Position numbers and translations under genes: made by a program
In this document: positions 58,772 through 64,000 of the stretch, one piece after another
Numbering within the stretch: position 1 is the first letter of the stretch
Layout of the letters: the number at the start of each line of letters is the position of its first letter
Origin: Streptomyces sp. NBC_01314
GTDB taxonomy: Bacteria > Actinomycetota > Actinomycetes > Streptomycetales > Streptomycetaceae
Assembly: GCF_041435215.1 (NCBI RefSeq)
Contig: NZ_CP108394.1
Span: 434,001 to 498,000 of the forward strand
DNA length: 64,000 nt
Direction: 5' to 3'
Notes under the pieces: model-generated
Database searches by the model: none
The model's input: only the letters and a program-made list of their open reading frames with translations
What the model was told of the DNA's origin: nothing

Positions 58772-59295
58772 CGCGCGGCCGCCGCAGACACGGCACGGGT
58801 CTGTACTCCGCTTCGCCGGCAGACCCTCCGTAGCGAAGTAGTCGGCCACCGGGCCAGCACGTATCCGCCCCTTGTCGACCTGGTCAGCAACGTGCCCGAG
58901 CGCCGACTGCCGACCGGTCGAAGCAATAGGGGCACTACGAGGAGAACTACGAGAGGCACCACGAGGGACGCCAAGAAGGGCAATACGAGAAGCTACCGGC
59001 CACCTCGCGGTCTCTGCGGGCGTCAGCGGTGCGCTGACCAGCCGTGGTTGGGCTGGACGCGGCACGGCGGGAGGCGTGGTCGGGGTCTTGGTCGGGGCGA
59101 CCACGCTGCCGACCGTGTGGCGGCTCCCGGGCTCCGCCGGACGTCCGGACGGGGTGACTTTTTTCCTCGCGTACGCGAGCGGGCATCTAAGCACATACGC
59201 CCAACTTGCCTGTTTTCCGTGTCACTTGACACTGATTCATGCATTATTTCACGTTCCATTGCGGTCAGTCGCCGCTAGGCCGAAGGAGGCAATTC
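58772..59295. other. Intergenic with a purine-rich imperfect repeat
   Basis: No gene seen. From 58925 to 58998 the plus strand carries imperfect repeats of CTACGAGRRG-like units at about 12-15 nt spacing. AT content rises at 59155-59245, just before the next gene, consistent with a promoter. Confidence 0.4.
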
Positions 59296-59541
59296 GTGAA
59301 CGAGGTGTTGACCGCATCGGCGGGCCAGGAGGACGACGTCGCCCCGGACCGGGCAGCCCGGGGCAAGCCGCTGAAGTTCGTGAAGGGAGTGCCGGTGTAC
59401 GCAAGCGGCCGGGCACCGGCGTACCTGCGGACACAGGCCCAACTGGGCGCGGTGCGGCGCAAGCCCGCTGCGCTGGCCCGCCGCCCCGTAGGGCGTGAGT
59501 CGGGGTGGCGTAGATCATCCGCGTGGATGAGCCTCGGCTAA
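59296..59541 (+). CDS. Short AICE-type protein, probably truncated at its C-terminus
   Basis: GTG at 59296 with AAGGAGG 6 nt upstream, an unusually good site. The 81-residue product contains KPLKFVKGVPVYASGRAPAY and LRTQAQLGAVRRKPAALARR, reminiscent of the TRRQLRA region of RRQRL-type proteins, then a tail (RRSSAWMSLG) that overlaps a recombinase remnant on the other strand. The zinc ribbon expected after this region is missing, so the gene is probably cut off. Confidence 0.55.
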   Translation: MNEVLTASAGQEDDVAPDRAARGKPLKFVKGVPVYASGRAPAYLRTQAQLGAVRRKPAALARRPVGRESGWRRSSAWMSLG

Positions 59542-59705
59542 TTTGAAGGCCCTCTTGCCGCACTGATTGGTGTCGCGATCTGGCTGAAGTCCTTCGATCT
59601 CACCGAGCCATCTCTCCTGTTCTGCTTCGGTGATTCGGGCGATCAGGTTGTCGCGGATCTCGACGAGGCGGTGTCTCTGAGCCGGATCCGGTCGGGGCAT
59701 GGAGC
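59515..59705 (-). pseudogene. C-terminal remnant of a site-specific integrase
   Basis: The minus frame reads MPRPDPAQRHRLVEIRDNLI, ARITEAEQERWLGEIEGLQP and a tail ending KLAEAHPRG, a helical segment I recall from the C-terminus of large actinobacterial site-specific recombinases. The catalytic domain is absent. Confidence 0.5.
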
Positions 59706-59862
59706 ATCGAATACACGCTTCTCTGAACTTTGGGGCTGTTCCGTCCCAAAGCCTCTGGTCTGCAGGTCTCTGAAACCGAATTGGTGATCCCAGAGGGATC
59801 ACAGTGAGACGTTCCGGAGAGCGAGAGCCGTTCCGCCTACCACCTCGGTACTGTGACTTCGC

Positions 59863-60759
59863 ATGACCGACACCGAGATCGAGATCACCGCAGACCTGGT
59901 CCGCGACCTGTTGCAGGAGCAACATCCAGACCTTGCGGGGCTGGCCATCCGCGAGGTGGCGGGCGGCTGGGGCAACCAAATGTGGCGCCTCGGGGACGAG
60001 TTGGCCGTGCGCATGCAGCGCATGGACCCCACCCCGGAACTCCAGCTGAAGGAGCGGCGGTGGCTGCCCGTGCTGGCCCCGCACCTGCCGCTCCCGGTAC
60101 CGACCCCGGTGCGGTTCGGCGAACCGTCCGAGCGCTTCCCCAAGCACTGGACCGTGATGACGTGGATTCCCGGCGAGCCGCTGGACCACGGCTCGATCAG
60201 CCGCGGTGCCCACGCGGCCGACACGCTGGCGGGCTTCCTCCGGGCGCTCCACGTGGAGGCGCCCGCCGAGGCGCCGATCGCTACGGACCGCGGTGCCCAT
60301 CCCAGGAACTGCACGGACGGCTTCGACCACTTCTTCCACGCCGTTGCCCTCGACGACCTCGCCGACGATGTCCGGGCCGTCTGGGACAACGCCGTCGCAG
60401 CGCCCGAGTGGGAGGGGCCGCCGCTCTGGGTGCATGGCGACCTCCATCCCGCGAACGTCGTGGTCTCGGACGGAACGCTCTCGGGCATCGTCGACTTCGG
60501 TGACATGTTCGCCGGCGATCCGGCATTGGACCTCGCCGCCGCATGGGTGTTGCTACCCGCGGGCACGGCCTCACGGTTCTTCGACACGTACGCGCGTGCA
60601 GACGAGGCGGCGATTCGGCGCGCCCGCGGGCTGGCCGCTATGAAGAGCCTCTTCCTAATGCTTATGGGACAGAACGGAGATCGGGGCCTTCCCGGCGGCA
60701 AGCCGAACTGGGGACCCGTAGGCCGGGCGGCACTTGATCGTGTTCTGAAGGGTGTTTGA
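59863..60759 (+). CDS. Aminoglycoside phosphotransferase (APH) family kinase
   Basis: A 298-residue protein kinase-like enzyme. The N-lobe begins REVAGGWGNQMWRLGDELAV and LPLPVPTPVRFGEPSERFPK. The catalytic loop is LWVHGDLHPANVVVSDGTLS and the metal-binding motif is GIVDFGDMFAGDPALDLAAA. APH enzymes phosphorylate aminoglycosides, macrolides, homoserine or other small alcohols; the residues do not tell which. It is a single gene with a 5' region free of clear operators, between integrase debris and decayed sequence. Confidence 0.92.
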   Translation: MTDTEIEITADLVRDLLQEQHPDLAGLAIREVAGGWGNQMWRLGDELAVRMQRMDPTPELQLKERRWLPVLAPHLPLPVPTPVRFGEPSERFPKHWTVMTWIPGEPLDHGSISRGAHAADTLAGFLRALHVEAPAEAPIATDRGAHPRNCTDGFDHFFHAVALDDLADDVRAVWDNAVAAPEWEGPPLWVHGDLHPANVVVSDGTLSGIVDFGDMFAGDPALDLAAAWVLLPAGTASRFFDTYARADEAAIRRARGLAAMKSLFLMLMGQNGDRGLPGGKPNWGPVGRAALDRVLKGV

Positions 60760-61538
60760 CGCACGCTTCTTCGAACTTGTTCTCGATCTTGATTGAGCCC
60801 TGCGGCAGCCCACCTTCATGGGTTCATGCCTTCAGCGTCGGCGGCCGTGGCTCCCCTCGCATCCGGGAGGGAAAGCCATTTCGGCCGCGAGGCCGGCCGG
60901 GCTGCCGAGCACAGGGAAGGCGGCGCGGACGCGGGCGGCGGTGTCGGGCTGGAGCAGCGAGTAGGCGTAGAGCGTGGCGGCGTTGAACCCCTCCGGCGCA
61001 CGACCCCATCCCTATCCGGGTTGATCAGCAGGTTCTGCAGCAGCAGGGAGCCGGTTGCGGGCCCAGCGCCTGAGGTGGTCGACGCTGTGGAGGAGTTCGG
61101 CGCCGGAGTTGCCGACGAGGGCCCAGAAGACGGGGCTTTGGCGCGGGTGTAGCGCAGGGCGAAGAGGGTGATCTCCGGCAGGTGGCGTTCGTGGCCTCGC
61201 GCAGCCAGGCACCTGGGCAGGGCGGTGCGCGGGAGCGGGTTTGGGTCGCACGGTTCGGTTCGGGTGCGTCGTGTCGATCCGCACGCCACCTGTCCAAGGC
61301 GTTCCAGTTGGTCTTGCGGGGATCAGACATGGGAGCAGGCAGGTCCCCGCTCCATCCGTGGTGGCGAAATGGCAGGCGTTCGGCGCTATTGGTTGTCGCT
61401 CGCGGCACGTGGCGGCATCGCCGGCTATTGCGAGCCTGGGTTCAACGGCCTCCTCTCGGGCCCTTGAACAGGCGGGTTCGAGGAGAGGCGCAGACGAAAG
61501 GCCGCATGCCCAGTCCGTCCAGAAGGGACGTCTTTCAC
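60760..61538. other. Degenerate region with fragments of an unidentified minus-strand gene
   Basis: Minus-strand pieces look protein-like but lie in different frames: EITLFALRYTRAKAPVFWAL and VGNSGAELLHSVDHLRRWAR (about 61070-61200), and GFNAATLYAYSLLQPDTAAR with GSPAGLAAEMAFPP (about 60870-60990). They could be one decayed gene. The family is not recognised. Confidence 0.35.
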
Positions 61539-62503
61539 ATGGCGCAAGAACTGCGGCCGACGGTCGCCGCGGAGTTCTCCGTCCGCACTCGTATCTCACC
61601 GGTTGGTGTCTGGAGCAGCCTGGGGGGCCGCTGTCGCCCTGCAGGTGTGGGGTTCTGGGCCGGTGGCTCATCTTCAGCGAACTCCGGTCCGCCCCGCCGT
61701 CGGGTTACCGGATCTCGGGTGCACAGATGGCCGCGGCCTGGACCGTGCAAGGCGTCGTCGCCGCGACCGTACTGTGCATGGGGATCGTTCTCATACGTCG
61801 CTGCCTGCGGGAACGGACGGTCACGTTCGATGCCGCCCTCTACATGGGACTTGTGCTGTCCATGTGGCAGGACCCGATCATGTACTGGAACAAGCTGTAC
61901 GTCGTCTACAACCAGAACCTGCCGAACGTGGAGACCTGGGGCCCCTATATCCCCGGCTGGCACGGCCCGGACGCCGCAGGCCAGCCCATCTACGAGTCGG
62001 TGGCTGGCGGCTCCGGCCTGGCGTATCCCATCGTGATGGTCTGGTTCTGGCTCCAGTACAAGCTGTACCGGCAGATCGCCCGTCGTCGGCCGCACTGGAG
62101 CAACTGGCGACTGTTCATGACTGCGGCGGGGTTCGGAGCCCTCATCGACTTGCCTCTCGAGCCCCTTTTCCTCTTCGCCGGTGTGTTCGCCTATCCGGGG
62201 GGGTATCCCCCGCTCACGCTCTTTGCCGGGCACTGGTACCAACTGCCCTTGCTGGAGGTTCTGTCGGCCAGCCTCGTCCTGGTCGCCCCTATCCTCGTAC
62301 TGCGCCGGATCGACCAGGCCCGCCCAGTCCCCTGGCTGTTCACGACGAGCAGCCGAACCACCACGCCGGCTCGCCCCTTCGTCCGGCTCCTGGCGGGCGT
62401 GGGCCTGGCCAACGTCGTGATCCTGGCCTATCTCCTGAGTAACGTCGCCATCGCGGAACTCGACGGCTCGTTCCCCCGGGACATGCCGAGCTGGCTCTGG
62501 TGA
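61539..62503 (+). pseudogene. AveC-like spirocyclase family membrane protein, two frameshifts near the N-terminus
   Basis: An ATG at 61539 (AAGGGA upstream) starts MAQELRPTVAAEFSVRTRIS, continuing SPVGVWSSLG. One extra G in the run 61622-61627 and another in 61649-61652 shift the frame twice; removing them joins AAVALQVW and VLGRWLIFSELRSAPPSGYR to the long open frame. That frame holds several membrane helices and the family segment VLSMWQDPIMYWNKLYVVYN, ETWGPYIPGWHGPDAAGQP and ALIDLPLEPLFLFAGVFAYP. AveC-type proteins catalyse spiroketal formation or dehydration in avermectin/meilingmycin biosynthesis. The corrected length (about 320 residues) matches. Both errors are in G-runs, so sequencing error is possible. 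Confidence 0.75.
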
Positions 62504-62844
62504 TCCTTCCTCGTTGCGGTAAGCATGAGGAGGGGTGACCGACGCGGTTCGCGGTCCATGGGGCACACCGTCTGGTGCCGCCTCCGGCCGGGGACCAGGT
62601 TCTGGCCGAGCGGGGGAGGCCGTTCCTGTCCGTGGTCGGGGGCCTGCATCACCGGAATCGCTCCGACGAGCGGCCAGCGGTGCCCGAGGGCTGAGGGGGG
62701 CCCTCCTGAGCGGCCGGGCTGCCGGGCCTGTGACCTTCCCCGTCCGCAGCCTGTGCTCGCTCTGTCGCGGTGGTGTGCGCGTTATTGCTCCGCACGCACG
62801 AGCAGCCCGTGGCAGCCGCTCCGGCCAGCTGGTCGGGGTGTCTG
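62504..62844. other. Convergent intergenic region
   Basis: Lies between the ends of the AveC-like gene and the terpene synthase gene. No gene or clear terminator hairpin was recognised. Confidence 0.45.
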
Positions 62845-63975
62845 TCAGGGGCGGGCAGGAGGCTGGTCCTGCGCGCTGCACCCGTTGGCTTCGGCGGCTT
62901 GGATGTGGTCCCACCACCAGGCGATCGCAGGGAGCGTGGGCGGTTGGGGGTTGTCGTCGGCGGGGTGATCGCTCCAGTCGATGGTGAACGCGGTGGCGTC
63001 GTGGAGTTCGCCGGTTTTCGCGTTCTGGGGGGTCCGGTAGCGGTTGGTTTCCAGGGCCCATTCCATGTGGCCTCGGATGATGTATCCGATGTCGTGTGCG
63101 AAGCGGGCGAGGTGGGGGCCGGCGGTGCGGGCCAGGTGGTCGCGGATGCGCACGTACAGGGTCATGAGGCCGTCGCGCAGGGCGAGCGCGTCGGTGACGG
63201 CGTGCGGGAGGGAGTAGCCGTTCTCCTTTTGCAGGACGTCGAGGACATTGAACTCTCCGATGGCGGCTTCGCGGTGGTGGGAGATGATGTCGTTGTCCAG
63301 GGCGCCGGTCAGGGGGACGAGGTCGGTGAGGATCAGGGTGAGCGGGTCGGCGGCTTCCTGGGGTGTGAGCCGGTAGTCGCCGATGAGGGGATAGAACGGC
63401 ACCATCCAGCTTCCGGCGCAGTCGTCGCTGCGGGCGAGCAGGTAGTCGTTGAGGCTGGGAAGTGTGCGGCTGCGCTGCATGCGGGTCCAGTGGTGGCCGC
63501 CGTGGAGGAAGCGGCGCATGCCGTCGGTGACGAGCAGGGCCTGGTCGGTGTCGGGGAGTTCGGCGAGCCGGCGGCGCAGGTCCCACAGGGACTGGCAGTA
63601 CGGGTCTTTCTCGTGCGGGCGGGTTTCGGGGTGGTCGAGGATCCGGTCCAGGCGCTGGCAGTGTGAGGTCAGTGCGGCGGGTGGCCGCAGGTCCAGGCGG
63701 GCGTCGCGTGCGTCGTCCCAGGCGTAGGCCCAGTAGCAGAAGTCTGAGAACAGGCCGAGATGGCGGGCCGGGTGGCTGTCCTGGTGGAGGGGGATCATCG
63801 TGGAGGCGACGTGCCCGCTGTTGATCTGGGCGAGCCAGGAGTCGGGGGCGCAGATCCCGAAGTCCACCATCCAGCGCACCGAGTCGGTGTCGAGTGTGTC
63901 AGCCGGGGGATGGGGTGCGGGGGGTACGGGGCAGTAGAAGGGGAGCTTGTCGATCGCTGGGGAGAGCGGCGGCAT
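62845..63975 (-). CDS. Class I terpene synthase
   Basis: A 376-residue bacterial terpene cyclase. The ATG at 63975 has AAGGA 6 nt upstream. The Asp-rich metal motif is in YWAYAWDDARDARLDL (DDxxD), and the NSE triad is in GALDNDIISHHREAAIGEFN (NDxxSxxxE). The effector Arg region is in the DDCAGSWMVPFYPL area and the C-terminal RY pair is in LETNRYRTP. These bind three Mg2+ and the diphosphate of a prenyl substrate. Overall form fits a sesquiterpene or similar cyclase, though the product cannot be read from sequence. The AveC-like gene next to it converges with it, and no prenyltransferase or P450 is in view. Confidence 0.92.
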   Translation of the reverse strand: MPPLSPAIDKLPFYCPVPPAPHPPADTLDTDSVRWMVDFGICAPDSWLAQINSGHVASTMIPLHQDSHPARHLGLFSDFCYWAYAWDDARDARLDLRPPAALTSHCQRLDRILDHPETRPHEKDPYCQSLWDLRRRLAELPDTDQALLVTDGMRRFLHGGHHWTRMQRSRTLPSLNDYLLARSDDCAGSWMVPFYPLIGDYRLTPQEAADPLTLILTDLVPLTGALDNDIISHHREAAIGEFNVLDVLQKENGYSLPHAVTDALALRDGLMTLYVRIRDHLARTAGPHLARFAHDIGYIIRGHMEWALETNRYRTPQNAKTGELHDATAFTIDWSDHPADDNPQPPTLPAIAWWWDHIQAAEANGCSAQDQPPARP

Positions 63976-64000
63976 GGGTGTCCTTCTGCTCGTCGGCCGG

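Overview
The window is high-GC actinobacterial DNA, almost certainly from a Streptomyces chromosome and probably an arm region. Supporting signs are GC-rich third codon positions, many GTG starts, Streptomyces-type families (IclR, PadR, AveC-like, replication-relaxation, RRQRL zinc proteins) and a heavy load of intact and decayed insertion sequences. No rRNA, tRNA or CRISPR array was seen. Calls were made by reading; no database search was run.

Positions 1-16850 hold a nearly ideal catabolic island for phenylpropanoid acids (3-phenylpropionate/cinnamate type). All enzyme genes are on the minus strand: Rieske dioxygenase alpha (hcaE-like), Rieske ferredoxin, ferredoxin reductase, a 640-bp repeat-bearing gap, dioxygenase beta (hcaF-like), C-C hydrolase (mhpC-like), cis-dihydrodiol dehydrogenase (hcaB-like), acyl-CoA ligase, GNAT-like acyltransferase, MDR oxidoreductase, class III extradiol dioxygenase (mhpB), hydratase (mhpD), acetaldehyde dehydrogenase (mhpF), aldolase (mhpE) and an MHS-type MFS permease. 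A divergent IclR gene sits at the head. Together these can carry the ring through cis-dihydrodiol, catechol and meta-cleavage product to a dienoate, then to pyruvate and acetyl-CoA. A long terminator hairpin at 7297-7341 and palindromes at 7251-7284 suggest two transcription units. A class IV aminotransferase runs off the left edge.

Positions 16866-24867 carry an XRE/cupin regulator, an IS5-family remnant, an acetate-type sodium symporter with its DUF485-like partner, an IS6-family element, a dienelactone-hydrolase-like protein without its usual nucleophile, and a PadR / quinone-oxidoreductase / SnoaL-like regulon with a striking double palindrome operator.

Positions 25000-29763 are debris of an actinomycete integrative conjugative element (AICE): a plasmid-spread-like fragment, an RRQRL-type zinc protein broken by frameshift, several small cargo genes, and a Pycsar-effector-type membrane protein frameshifted in its last codons. 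A truncated transposon fragment (28841-29534) splits the last cargo gene. Positions 30058-32910 hold a histidine kinase, a kinase-like partner without a recognisable phospho-acceptor His, and a LuxR-type response regulator. Two secreted proteins follow at 33299-35205.

Positions 35604-43681 are one decayed three-gene transposon (tyrosine recombinase, XRE protein, large zinc-ribbon recombinase-like protein). Its third gene has been hit by three different insertion sequences: IS3, IS630 and an IS701-like element. Removing each IS with one target duplication restores the reading frame across it. Positions 43787-46856 have a kinase fragment, a PadR/DUF1048 operon and an IS66-type element.

Positions 46939-64000 are mixed accessory DNA: a phosphatase / small protein / zeta-toxin operon, an NTF2-like protein, a membrane pentapeptide-like protein, a second IS6-family copy (frameshifted), a divergent NmrA-type SDR / AraC pair, a secreted subtilisin with a C-terminal P-type domain, a replication-relaxation protein, an aminoglycoside-phosphotransferase-family kinase, an AveC-like spirocyclase gene with two G-run frameshifts, and a class I terpene synthase.
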